Source: Flavobacterium sp. UBA6203 (GTDB taxonomy: Bacteria; Bacteroidota; Bacteroidia; Flavobacteriales; Flavobacteriaceae). From it: DNA of 13,956 bases. Below, piece by piece: positions 6,284-13,882 of the stretch; within the stretch, counting starts at the first letter, position 1; the number at the start of each line of letters is the position of its first letter. The stretch spans positions 1 to 13,956 of the forward strand of contig DIST01000060.1 of assembly GCA_002421645.1 (NCBI GenBank). Direction: 5' to 3'. The notes beneath the pieces are model-generated. The model was not told the DNA's origin and did not search any database. It worked only from the letters and a program-made list of their open reading frames with translations. Made by a program: the position numbers and the translations under genes.

Positions 6284-6311
6284 TTGGTATTAAGTTAAAA
6301 TTACAATTTAT

Positions 6312-6319
6312 CAAATATA
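6312..6319 (-). promoter_or_regulatory. Promoter -7 element for aroE
   Basis: On the - strand TATATTTG, an exact TAnnTTTG match, 28 nt before the aroE ATG and within the 86-nt gap after the DUF368 gene. A -33 TTTG is not obvious. A second match, TAAATTTG at 6372-6365, overlaps the DUF368 stop codon. Confidence 0.55.
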
Positions 6320-6369
6320 ATCAGAGTCTTGTTTTAAATTGTTACTTGAACGTTATTTTTTTTACAAAT

Positions 6370-7338
6370 TTAGTTTTTACCTAATTTACTTGCCATTTTT
6401 TCCATTCCAAAAATCAATACAAATCCTAAAATAGCTAATACGATTGCCATGGCAATTTGGGGTTCGCCATCAAAGTTTTGTGGTAAAATACTCTTGTCAA
6501 TATAAGGCACTACTTCGCCATGACTGTTGATTCTGGTTTCTAATACCTCTTTCCAAGGCCAAACTTTATTTAACGAACCAACCATAAAACCTACTAACAA
6601 AGTTAATGTAGTGTTTTTATGATGTTCAAACATCCAATGTAATATTTTTGAGAATGATTTTAATCCTATAATAGCTCCAACAGCAAAAACACCTAATTTT
6701 AATAAAGCTGCAATTAAAATTTCAGAATTAGCTGTGGTTAAACCTTCTCTAAAAGTGTTAATTGTTCCAATTACGGTTTCATAAGAACCCATTAAAAGCA
6801 AAATGAAGGCTCCTGAAATTCCAGGTAAAATCATCGCAATAATCGCAATAAATCCTGATAAAAATAAACACCAATAACTATCGGGAGAACTCACTGGTCG
6901 TGCAATGGTAATGTAATAAGAAATGGTAATTCCAATTAATAAAAAGAGAATATCCACTAATTTCCAACTCGTAATTTCTTTCCAAATTAAAGTAATACTC
7001 GCAATAATTAACCCAAAGAAAAAGGACCAAACTAAAATGGGTTGGGTTTCTAATAAATGCGTAATCACTTTTGAAAAAGTCAAAATACTGATTCCGATTC
7101 CGGATAATAAAGCCAATAAAAAACTACCGTTTACTTGTTCCCAAGCTGCTTTTAATCCGTCTTTTTTTAATGTTTTTAATACCGAAAGATTCACATTATT
7201 AATGCTATCAATCAATTCTTGATAAATACCAGAAATAAAAGCAATAGTTCCACCAGAAACACCAGGAACTACATCGGCAGCTCCCATGGCTAAACCTTTA
7301 AGCGTAATAATTAGATAATCGGGAAATAGTTTTCTCAT
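6370..7338 (-). CDS. popT: DUF368 membrane protein, PopT-type undecaprenyl phosphate translocase
   Basis: Polytopic inner-membrane protein of 322 residues with about eight hydrophobic segments. DUF368 members have been characterised as PopT, which returns the lipid carrier undecaprenyl phosphate to the cytoplasmic face for peptidoglycan and surface polysaccharide synthesis. Two internally related signatures mark the pseudo-repeated fold: GAADVVPGVSGGT (19-31), the classic DUF368 N-terminal motif, and LPGISGAF (171-178) in the second half. A hydrophilic loop near residues 270-295 precedes the last helix. Start ATG at 7338, with no other Met until residue 18. The gene follows the TPR gene by 57 nt, and that gap holds a hairpin terminator almost touching the start codon. 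The symbol is by family, not by proof in this organism. Confidence 0.88.
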   Translation of the reverse strand: MRKLFPDYLIITLKGLAMGAADVVPGVSGGTIAFISGIYQELIDSINNVNLSVLKTLKKDGLKAAWEQVNGSFLLALLSGIGISILTFSKVITHLLETQPILVWSFFFGLIIASITLIWKEITSWKLVDILFLLIGITISYYITIARPVSSPDSYWCLFLSGFIAIIAMILPGISGAFILLLMGSYETVIGTINTFREGLTTANSEILIAALLKLGVFAVGAIIGLKSFSKILHWMFEHHKNTTLTLLVGFMVGSLNKVWPWKEVLETRINSHGEVVPYIDKSILPQNFDGEPQIAMAIVLAILGFVLIFGMEKMASKLGKN

Positions 7339-7342
7339 TGCA

Positions 7343-7374
7343 ATAAAAATTCCAAAGCATCGCTACTTTGGAAT
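7343..7374 (-). terminator. Hairpin terminator between the TPR gene and the DUF368 gene
   Basis: On the - strand: perfect 9-bp stem ATTCCAAAG / CTTTGGAAT (7374-7366 with 7357-7349), 8-nt loop, then TTTTATTG. It lies 21 nt after the TPR stop and its T-tract ends about 5-7 nt before the DUF368 ATG at 7338. It may be a terminator, an attenuator or a leader hairpin of the DUF368 gene. Confidence 0.65.
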
Positions 7375-7395
7375 GGATTAAGGGTTGTTAATTCT

Positions 7396-8790
7396 CTATT
7401 TTTTAAATTTAGAAATCGTTTTTTGAACTTCCGTTCTTTCCCAAACTACAGGGAATAATTCTTGAAATAAAGTTAAGTGTTTTGGTTGTAATTTCATTCC
7501 ATTAATTAAATGAAGATTTCCTTTTGTAACATCATCAATTAAAAAATACAATCCAGCTAAACGATATTCGATTTCGTATTCATCTGGTAAAACATTACTA
7601 GCCTCTAAAAGGATTTCGATTGCGGTTTCAAATTCACCTAAATATTGTAAAACGTCTGTCCAAAGCGTGAACGTGTCCAAATTGATATCACCACATTCAA
7701 ATGCTTTTCGGTAGCCATATTCTGCTTCTTCAAAGAAATGTAAAGCACTGTTTACTGCTGCAAAACGTTTCCAGTATAATGAGTTGTCTCCATCAATTCC
7801 GATAGCTTTGTTAACATAGTACAGCGCTTTTTGGAAGTTTTTCTGACGAATGTAAAAATCAGTAATCGCAATCCAGCCTTTGTCTAATAATGGATCTTCA
7901 TGAACTGTTTTTAAATAATAATTTAAAGCAAATTCAGTGTTGCCTAATCTTTCGAAACATTTTGCCACGCGAAGTAATACAAAAGAAGAAGGATCGTCCA
8001 ATTCTAATGTAATATTGTAACAATCAATTGCTTCTTGGTATTTTTTTAGTTTTTCGTATGACTTTGCTTTTTCCATGTACGCACCTAAGAAGGTTTCGTC
8101 AATTAAAGTAGCATAGTCAAAAGCCCAAACTGCTTTTTCGTAGTTTTTTAATGCGTAATATTGGCGTCCTAATTGGTGCCAAGCGACTTCGCTATAGGGA
8201 TTTCTGTCAATGAATCGGTTTAGATAAACGATAGCTTCTTCATTTTGATCTAAGAAATCAAAACAATACACCACGTTATAAAGTGCAGAGTAATCTTCTG
8301 TGTCTTCATCTAAACATTTGATGAAATTTTCTTTCGCCATTTCTAAATTGTCCATGAATAAATATTCCATTCCAATCATAGAATACACATCAGCGTAATC
8401 ATCCGTATATTTCAAAGCAATTTTCAAATATGAAATAGCCTTTTCGTGTTCGTCTCTTTTAGAATGTATGTTGGCTTTTTGAATGTAGATTTCTTCGTTG
8501 GTAGGTTCAATAGCGTACAACTCGTTAAGTAACTTTTCAGCAATATCGAGTTTGTCTTCATAAACCAACATTTCTACCTGAACTAATTTTAATCCAGTAG
8601 ATTTTGGATGTTGTTCTAAACCTAATTTAAGCGCTTTTTTGGCCAAATTCAATCGACCTGTATCCATGTAATGAAGAATAATATCTTCAAACTCTTCTGA
8701 ATCAAAGAAAAAAACTTTGTTGGTTTTTAACATCGATTCAAATTTAGATAAGGACAAGCTGTTTTCTTCTTCTTCGTGACTCAAATTCAT
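7396..8790 (-). CDS. Tetratricopeptide repeat protein
   Basis: A 464-residue soluble protein built almost entirely of TPR-like helical pairs. About ten are seen from residue 45 onward, with the usual spacing of 34 and the pattern of small residues at position 8 and A/P near 20 and 32, e.g. AKKALKLGLEQHP, AISYLKIALKYTDD, AIVYLNRFIDRNP, AVWAFDYATLIDE and AIDCYNITLELDD. There is no signal peptide, so it is cytoplasmic. The N-terminus (1-35) is acidic and Ser-rich. TPRs are protein-binding scaffolds; the partner is unknown. It is preceded by a 273-nt gap with a palindrome and a candidate -7 element, and followed by a hairpin terminator, so it is probably a separate transcription unit. Family call sure, function unknown. 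Confidence 0.9.
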   Translation of the reverse strand: MNLSHEEEENSLSLSKFESMLKTNKVFFFDSEEFEDIILHYMDTGRLNLAKKALKLGLEQHPKSTGLKLVQVEMLVYEDKLDIAEKLLNELYAIEPTNEEIYIQKANIHSKRDEHEKAISYLKIALKYTDDYADVYSMIGMEYLFMDNLEMAKENFIKCLDEDTEDYSALYNVVYCFDFLDQNEEAIVYLNRFIDRNPYSEVAWHQLGRQYYALKNYEKAVWAFDYATLIDETFLGAYMEKAKSYEKLKKYQEAIDCYNITLELDDPSSFVLLRVAKCFERLGNTEFALNYYLKTVHEDPLLDKGWIAITDFYIRQKNFQKALYYVNKAIGIDGDNSLYWKRFAAVNSALHFFEEAEYGYRKAFECGDINLDTFTLWTDVLQYLGEFETAIEILLEASNVLPDEYEIEYRLAGLYFLIDDVTKGNLHLINGMKLQPKHLTLFQELFPVVWERTEVQKTISKFKK

Positions 8791-8860
8791 AGCGCTTCGT
8801 TTTATGATTTTATCCTTATTAAAAGTAAGGAATTATATTGGGGTAGTGGTTTGGGGTTTG

Positions 8861-8877
8861 AATTGTTTTAAACAATT
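8861..8877. promoter_or_regulatory. 17-bp perfect palindrome upstream of the TPR gene
   Basis: AATTGTTT-T-AAACAATT has 8-bp perfect arms around one base. It lies 71 nt before the TPR start, between that gene and its candidate -7 element at 8923-8930. The size and symmetry fit a dimeric repressor operator, but AT-rich palindromes also arise by chance. Confidence 0.3.
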
Positions 8878-8922
8878 TAATTAACAATTTACAAGTACAA
8901 GAGCAAGGTCAAAAATCAATTT

Positions 8923-8930
8923 CAAATTTA
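8923..8930 (-). promoter_or_regulatory. Candidate -7 element for the TPR gene
   Basis: On the - strand TAAATTTG, an exact TAnnTTTG match, about 130 nt before the TPR ATG. No -33 TTTG at the right spacing is visible. It is the only exact match in the gap. Confidence 0.3.
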
Positions 8931-8942
8931 ATAAGTGAAACG

Positions 8943-9004
8943 CTCTGTGTATCTCTTATCTACATAATCAAAATCAAAAAAAACTCTGCGAATCTCTGTG
9001 TAAA
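8943..9004. repeat. CTCTG repeats between aminotransferase and TPR genes
   Basis: CTCTGTGTATCTC (8943-8955) and CTCTGCGAATCTCTGTG (8984-9000) are related words 41 nt apart. They resemble a dispersed CTCTGCGAATCTCTGTG repeat I associate with flavobacterial intergenic DNA. No ORF or terminator is seen in 8791-9063. Confidence 0.45.
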
Positions 9005-9063
9005 GCAAATTCAAGTTTAATCTAAAATGAAAAATAATGATAAAACTTCTAACTCCCATCTTC

Positions 9064-10254
9064 CTACTTCATTTCTTTTTCTATCTCATTTAATACCTCA
9101 ATAATAATGCCACAACCTTTTGTAATTTCTTCATTACTAATGGTTAATGGCGGTGTAATTCGAACAGCGCAACCTTCAAAAAGGAGCCAGAATAAAATAA
9201 CACCTCTTTTATGACAACGAAGAATTACTTCATTTGTTATTTCAGGAGAATCGGTCATTGCTGCTAACATAAGCCCTCGACCACGAATTTCTTTTATTAA
9301 TGGATGCACTAAAAGCTTTTTGAAAAGTTGTTCTTTTTCTAAAGTTTCAGCCATTAAATTGGTTTCCGTTATTTCTTGTAACGTTGCCAAACTCGCTGCT
9401 GCTATGACAGGATGTCCGCCAAAAGTGGTAATATGCCCTAATTTGGGATCGTGACTTAATAAATCCATCATTTCTGCTGAAGCGGTGAAAGCTCCAACAG
9501 GCATTCCGCCACCCATTCCTTTTCCCATAACCACCACATCGGGAATAACATCGTAGTTTTGAAATCCGAAAAGTTTTCCTGTACGACCAAATCCGGGTTG
9601 GATTTCATCTAATATCATAATAGCGCCTACTTCATTACAACGTTGGCGTACTTTTTTAAGAAAATCGTTTTGAGGTTCAATAAAACCAGCACCACCCTGA
9701 ATCGTTTCTAATAAAACTCCAGCTGTTTTGGTAGTGATTTTTTCTAAATCCACTTCGTTATTAAATGTAATAAAATCTACATCAGGAATTAACGGGCGAA
9801 AAATTTGTTTGCGTTCTTCGAATCCCATTACACTCATGCTTCCCATAGTATTCCCATGATACGCATTATGGCATGAGATTAATTGACTTCTTCCTGTAAC
9901 TCTTCGAGCTAATTTTAAAGCGCCTTCAATAGCTTCTGTTCCTGAATTTACCAAATAGGTTTTAGTAAGTGGATAGGGAAGATGTTCTGCTAACAACTTA
10001 CATAATTCTGTTGCTGGATGTTGGGCATATTCCCCATACACCATCACATGAGAATAAGTATCTAATTGTTTTTTAATAGCATCATTTACGCGCTGTGGTT
10101 GATGCCCTAAAGTGTTTGCTGAAACTCCGGCAACCATATCTAAATAAGGATTGCCATCGGTGTCGTAAATATAAGAACCCTTAGCAAGAGAAATTTCCAT
10201 AGCTAATGGGTGAGGTGAGGTTTGTGCTTGGTATTTAAAAAAATCTTCAATCAT
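9064..10254 (-). CDS. Class III (ornithine/GABA type) PLP aminotransferase
   Basis: PLP-dependent fold-type I enzyme of 396 residues, the usual length for the acetylornithine/ornithine branch. Visible motifs: NSGTEA (103-108) for phosphate binding, AYHGNTMG (131-138), ETIQGGAG (183-190), LDEIQPGFGRTG (215-226) with the Asp that contacts the PLP nitrogen, and MGKGMGGGMP with the Schiff-base Lys245; then TTFGGHP and a C-terminal RITPPL segment with the Arg that normally contacts the substrate carboxylate. The usual DEVQTG reads DEIQPG here. The substrate cannot be read from the sequence: acetylornithine, ornithine, GABA, lysine or another omega-amino donor are possible, and no arg or gab genes are adjacent. 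It lies 63 nt after the OstA-like gene without a terminator or promoter match, so the two are probably cotranscribed. Confidence 0.92.
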   Translation of the reverse strand: MIEDFFKYQAQTSPHPLAMEISLAKGSYIYDTDGNPYLDMVAGVSANTLGHQPQRVNDAIKKQLDTYSHVMVYGEYAQHPATELCKLLAEHLPYPLTKTYLVNSGTEAIEGALKLARRVTGRSQLISCHNAYHGNTMGSMSVMGFEERKQIFRPLIPDVDFITFNNEVDLEKITTKTAGVLLETIQGGAGFIEPQNDFLKKVRQRCNEVGAIMILDEIQPGFGRTGKLFGFQNYDVIPDVVVMGKGMGGGMPVGAFTASAEMMDLLSHDPKLGHITTFGGHPVIAAASLATLQEITETNLMAETLEKEQLFKKLLVHPLIKEIRGRGLMLAAMTDSPEITNEVILRCHKRGVILFWLLFEGCAVRITPPLTISNEEITKGCGIIIEVLNEIEKEMK

Positions 10255-10260
10255 ATTTTT

Positions 10261-10316
10261 AGTGATTAGTAAAAAGTGAATAGTGATAAGTTAAATTTAG
10301 CTAATTACTTTTACTC
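10261..10316. repeat. 7-bp repeat array between the OstA-like and aminotransferase genes
   Basis: AGTGATT, AGTAAAA, AGTGAAT, AGTGATA and AGTTAAA (10261-10295) are consecutive heptads, continuing with TTTAGCT, AATTACT, TTTACTC and ATTACTT in the same 7-base phase but with ACT, the complement of AGT. On the - strand the array starts 1 nt after the OstA-like stop. The switch from AGT to ACT in the middle could allow imperfect self-pairing. Confidence 0.7.
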
Positions 10317-10317
10317 A

Positions 10318-12000
10318 TTACTTTTGTTTTTTTACTTCTAGTTTTTTATCTGATTTTTTTTCTTCTTTTTTGTTTTTAGAATCATATTCCAATGTTTCTT
10401 TTTGAATTTCCATTGGCTTTTCCGATTCAATAGCTTTCTTTTTAGCTTCGATTTGAATTTTATCGTCTAAAGCAATTTCTTCTTCAGGGAAAATATCGTC
10501 TTTACTTAAAATTCGCTCGTCACCACGCCATAAGAAGCCTCTAAGTTTTCGAGCGTTTTCAGGGAATTCACTTTCGGGATATATGTGGCTATCGGTTTTG
10601 GTAAAGAAAGTAATTGAATTGATTTTATTTGCTTCTAATTCCAAATTAATTTTACTGCAAACTGTTTTGTTGATGCCAATAAACTCATTAGCATCGTTGT
10701 ACATGTAGTAAATAACTTCAGCATTCTTTACAACATCAACTTCTTTAAGTTTATTGTCATAGAATTTACCATATAAATTTTGTCCTTTTATCTGATTATA
10801 ACCATTTTTACTAAGACTATCTTTTTGGATGATGAAAGCATTGTTGAGCACTTTTAACGAATCTAATTGTTCGGTTTTATTGTTGCCAATTAAATGCATT
10901 ACATCACCGGTCATTTGGTTGTCGTTGTTCCAAAGAATTGGTTTTCCAATTAGTTTTGTTAATTCTGATTTGTTGTTAGACCATAATGAATCACATTTTC
11001 CACTCATGTCGGTTTTGTAGAATCGAACATTGTTAAAAGCTCGAATTACGCGATCTTCTTGCGGACCTGAAACAATGATTTTTTTGCCATGCATATACAT
11101 CGTATCTTTTTCAACCAATGTTTTTACTAAAGCTCTTTTGGTTAAAATCATTGAGTCTTTTTTGGTTGCAGCGTTTCGATATAATTCTGCGTAGTGACCT
11201 GTTGCGATTACGTTGTTGATAGTGTCAGTAATTTTTACATTATTAATACCTCTCGAATAATTTTTCTTTCGGTCATAATACAAATCATCTCCTTCTATTA
11301 TCTTATTGTCGAGGGTAATTTTGGAATTTTTGGAAAGTTTTCCAACATCGTTTGTAGTGTCGTAAAATCCGTTTTCGGTGTAAATTACATTTTCTTTACT
11401 TGTAATGGTGGAAGGACCAAAAACATAGGCATGACCTGAATTTTCGTAATAATCTAGATTGTTGGTTTTAATGGTGCTTTCAGGATTCGTTACGGTAACG
11501 GCAGTAGTAAATTTGTATTTCTTTTGGTCTACATAATAACGACCCGATTTACTTTTTAAGGTATTTTCTTTATTACGAATGGTTCCGTAAGTATTGTAAA
11601 ATGCTTGTTGGTTTTTCTTGTCGAAATAAACCGTGTCAGTAGTTAAAGTTGATTCTGGTGAACGCATTACAACATCTCCAGTAGCAAAAGCAAATTCTTT
11701 ATCTCCATTGTATTCCGCATATCGGCTGTTCATGGTAATCGTGTCGCCTTGATTCATTTGAACGTTTCCGAAAGCTTTTACATAATTCTCATCTTTAAAA
11801 TGATATGCTTTGTTGCAAAACATTCTAACTCCATTGTGAACAATTCGTACATTCCCAGTAAATACAATAGCACCAGGAATTTCGGTCTGATTCATATCTA
11901 CGAAATCGGAATTTTCAATAATGATTTTTTTCTTCTCCTGCGCTACCGAAAAGGTAACCGTAAGAAGTAAAAAGGCGATATAAAAAAATGTGTTTTTCAA
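10318..12000 (-). CDS. OstA/LptA-like periplasmic protein
   Basis: Exported protein with OstA (LptA/LptD N-terminal) type beta repeats, the fold that carries lipopolysaccharide across the periplasm. From TTG at 12000 it has 560 residues. A signal peptide (KNTFFYIAFLLLTVTFSVA, cleavage about after Ala20) is followed by repeated short strands such as AIVFTGNVRIVHNG, KAFGNVQMNQGDTITM and FATGDVVMRSPES, typical of the OstA domain. The C-terminal 45 residues are a Lys/Glu-rich tail. No LptD-type outer-membrane barrel is evident. An upstream in-frame TTG at 12021 would add seven residues, but it is part of a TAnnTTTG promoter element, so I prefer 12000. No in-frame ATG fits. A role in LPS transport is inferred from the domain. 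It heads a probable operon with the aminotransferase. Confidence 0.86.
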   Translation of the reverse strand: MKNTFFYIAFLLLTVTFSVAQEKKKIIIENSDFVDMNQTEIPGAIVFTGNVRIVHNGVRMFCNKAYHFKDENYVKAFGNVQMNQGDTITMNSRYAEYNGDKEFAFATGDVVMRSPESTLTTDTVYFDKKNQQAFYNTYGTIRNKENTLKSKSGRYYVDQKKYKFTTAVTVTNPESTIKTNNLDYYENSGHAYVFGPSTITSKENVIYTENGFYDTTNDVGKLSKNSKITLDNKIIEGDDLYYDRKKNYSRGINNVKITDTINNVIATGHYAELYRNAATKKDSMILTKRALVKTLVEKDTMYMHGKKIIVSGPQEDRVIRAFNNVRFYKTDMSGKCDSLWSNNKSELTKLIGKPILWNNDNQMTGDVMHLIGNNKTEQLDSLKVLNNAFIIQKDSLSKNGYNQIKGQNLYGKFYDNKLKEVDVVKNAEVIYYMYNDANEFIGINKTVCSKINLELEANKINSITFFTKTDSHIYPESEFPENARKLRGFLWRGDERILSKDDIFPEEEIALDDKIQIEAKKKAIESEKPMEIQKETLEYDSKNKKEEKKSDKKLEVKKQK

Positions 12001-12018
12001 GTCGGATTTATTTTGAGC

Positions 12019-12026
12019 CAAATTTA
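12019..12026 (-). promoter_or_regulatory. Candidate -7 element of the OstA-like gene
   Basis: On the - strand TAAATTTG, an exact TAnnTTTG match, with its last three bases forming the TTG at 12021. Transcription would begin near 12012-12014, giving a leader of about 12-14 nt before the TTG at 12000. The -33 element is poor. Confidence 0.45.
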
Positions 12027-12081
12027 AGTAAAAACTCTAAAAACGACTGATAATTAAGAATATTTTATCATTTAAGAGCAT

Positions 12082-12112
12082 AAAAAAAACGCTTTCAATT
12101 GAAAGCGTTTTT
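12082..12112 (-). terminator. Intrinsic terminator of purA
   Basis: Stem AAAAACGCTTTC / GAAAGCGTTTTT (12 bp) around AATT. On the - strand it is followed by a run of T residues (12089-12082). It lies 6 nt after the purA stop and ends the fur-purA unit. Confidence 0.92.
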
Positions 12113-12118
12113 AAGTGA

Positions 12119-13390
12119 TTATTTTGTTATCGTTTGTTTTCTGTCTGGTCCTACTGAAATTACTTTTATTGGAACTTCAACTTCTTTCTCAATAAATTCG
12201 ATGTACTCTTTTAATTCTTGCGGTAATTCATCATATGTTGTCATTCCTGTTAAATCGGCTTTCCAACCTTTCATTTCGGTGAAAATTGGTGTTACATTTT
12301 CAGGTTCGATATTATATGGTAAATGTTGAATTTTTTGTCCTTTATAGTTGTAACCTGTACAAACTTGTAAGGTGTCAAATCCAGAAAGTACATCGCCTTT
12401 CATCATGTACAATTGCGTAACACCGTTAACTTGAACGGCATATTTTAAAGCTACTAAATCTAACCAACCACAACGACGCGCACGTCCAGTAACAGAACCA
12501 AATTCGTTACCCACTTTTGCCATTGTTTGTCCAGCTTCTTCGAAATCCTCTGTTGGGAAAGGTCCGCTACCTACACGAGTGGTGTACGCTTTGAAAATTC
12601 CAAAAACGTCTTTTACTTTGTTTGGTGCAATTCCTAAACCAGTACAAGCTCCAGCTGCTGTTGTGTTAGAAGAAGTTACAAATGGATACGTACCAAAATC
12701 AACATCTAATAAAGAACCTTGCGCTCCTTCAGCTAAGATTGATTTTCCTTCTTTTAAGGCTTTGTTTAAATATTCTTCGCTATCAATGAAAGTTAATTTT
12801 TTCAAGTCTTCTACGGCTGCAAAAAACTCATCTTCCATTTCTTTTAAGTTGTATTGTAATTCAACATCGTAGAAAGCTATCATTGCTTCGTGCTTGTCGG
12901 CTAAAGCTCTGTATCTTTCTTTGAAATCTTCTAATTCGATATCGCCAACTCTAAGTCCATTTCTGCCTGTTTTGTCCATATAAGTTGGACCGATACCTTT
13001 TAAAGTAGAACCAATTTTTGCTTTTCCTTTTGATGCTTCAGAAGCAGCATCTAACAAACGATGTGTTGGTAAAATTAAGTGAGCTTTTCTAGATATGAAT
13101 AATTTAGCTGTTACATCCATGTTGAATTTAGCTAAACCTTCAATTTCTTTTTGGAAAACTACCGGGTCGATTACAACTCCATTTCCAATGATATTAATTG
13201 CGTTTTTGTGGAAAATTCCAGAAGGAATTGTTCTTAAAACGTGTTTGATTCCGTCGAATTCTAAAGTGTGTCCCGCATTTGGTCCACCTTGAAATCTTGC
13301 AATAATATCATATTTAGAGGTAAGAACGTCAACGATTTTTCCTTTTCCTTCGTCTCCCCATTGTAATCCAAGTAGTAAATCTACAGTCAT
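12119..13390 (-). CDS. purA: Adenylosuccinate synthetase
   Basis: Joins IMP and aspartate using GTP to make adenylosuccinate, the first committed step to AMP, in the cytoplasm. The 423 residues are near the usual 425-430. Signature motifs are intact: QWGDEGKGK (10-18) with catalytic Asp13 and Lys16, GPNAGHT (36-42) with catalytic His41, the IMP-binding GSTLKGIGPTYMDK region (127-140), EGAQGSLLDVDFGTYPFVTSS (221 on), TTRVGSGPFPTE (270-281), TGRARRCGW (301-309) with the IMP/Asp-loop Arg residues, KGDVLSGFD for guanine recognition, and a C-terminal SVGPDR. The ATG at 13390 leads straight into the first strand. The gene follows fur by 31 nt with no promoter match or hairpin, so it is probably cotranscribed with it. 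Confidence 0.97.
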   Translation of the reverse strand: MTVDLLLGLQWGDEGKGKIVDVLTSKYDIIARFQGGPNAGHTLEFDGIKHVLRTIPSGIFHKNAINIIGNGVVIDPVVFQKEIEGLAKFNMDVTAKLFISRKAHLILPTHRLLDAASEASKGKAKIGSTLKGIGPTYMDKTGRNGLRVGDIELEDFKERYRALADKHEAMIAFYDVELQYNLKEMEDEFFAAVEDLKKLTFIDSEEYLNKALKEGKSILAEGAQGSLLDVDFGTYPFVTSSNTTAAGACTGLGIAPNKVKDVFGIFKAYTTRVGSGPFPTEDFEEAGQTMAKVGNEFGSVTGRARRCGWLDLVALKYAVQVNGVTQLYMMKGDVLSGFDTLQVCTGYNYKGQKIQHLPYNIEPENVTPIFTEMKGWKADLTGMTTYDELPQELKEYIEFIEKEVEVPIKVISVGPDRKQTITK

Positions 13391-13421
13391 TGTGTTGTTG
13401 TTTATTATTTGTAGTTAGTTG

Positions 13422-13859
13422 TTATTGTTGTTTTTTTGTCCCATAAAAGTAAAGCGAGTGGTTTGTGATATCAATTCCAAACATTTCTTCCATGGTTTGT
13501 TTTATTTGTTGAATTCTTGGGTCACAAAACTCGATAACTTCACCAGAATCGGTTAAAATAATGTGATCGTGTTGTTTATCGAAATACGATTTTTCGTAAT
13601 GTGCCTGATTTTGCCCAAACTGATGACGACGCACCAAACCACATTCTAATAAAAGTTCGATTGTATTGTAAAGGGTAGCTCTACTTACGCGGTAGTTTTT
13701 ATTTTTCATTTTGATATACAAAGATTCGATATCAAAATGTTCGGCAGTATTATAAATTTCCTGAAGAATAGCATAACGCTCTGGCGTTTTACGGTGTGCT
13801 TTTTCCTCTAAAAATTTAGTAAAAACGTTCTTTACAATTTCTTGATTTTTGTTTTCCAT
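13422..13859 (-). CDS. Fur family metal-responsive regulator
   Basis: DNA-binding repressor of 145 residues, typical Fur length. The winged-helix domain includes KTPERYAIL (24-32), HFDIESLY (41-48) with the equivalent of a metal-ligand His, and the recognition helix [19 protein letters not shown]. The dimerisation domain keeps the regulatory metal ligands: HDH (97-99), E110 and NHS with His134, in a close match to the Fur TNHSLYFYG end. The two CxxC pairs of the structural zinc site are absent; only Cys73 and Cys112 remain. It could respond to iron (Fur) or to peroxide (PerR-like), and the sequence does not settle which, so no symbol is given beyond the family. It is first gene of a probable unit with purA and has its own promoter element. 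Confidence 0.93.
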   Translation of the reverse strand: MENKNQEIVKNVFTKFLEEKAHRKTPERYAILQEIYNTAEHFDIESLYIKMKNKNYRVSRATLYNTIELLLECGLVRRHQFGQNQAHYEKSYFDKQHDHIILTDSGEVIEFCDPRIQQIKQTMEEMFGIDITNHSLYFYGTKKQQ

Positions 13860-13882
13860 CGTATTGATAAATGAAATATGCG

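Noticed and set aside
6365..6372. TAAATTTG (- strand) as the main aroE promoter
   Set aside because: It is an exact -7 match but overlaps the DUF368 stop; the match at 6319-6312 is closer to the start codon. Kept only as an alternative.
12579..13292. + strand open frames opposite purA
   Set aside because: They are antisense shadows of a fully conserved purA reading frame.
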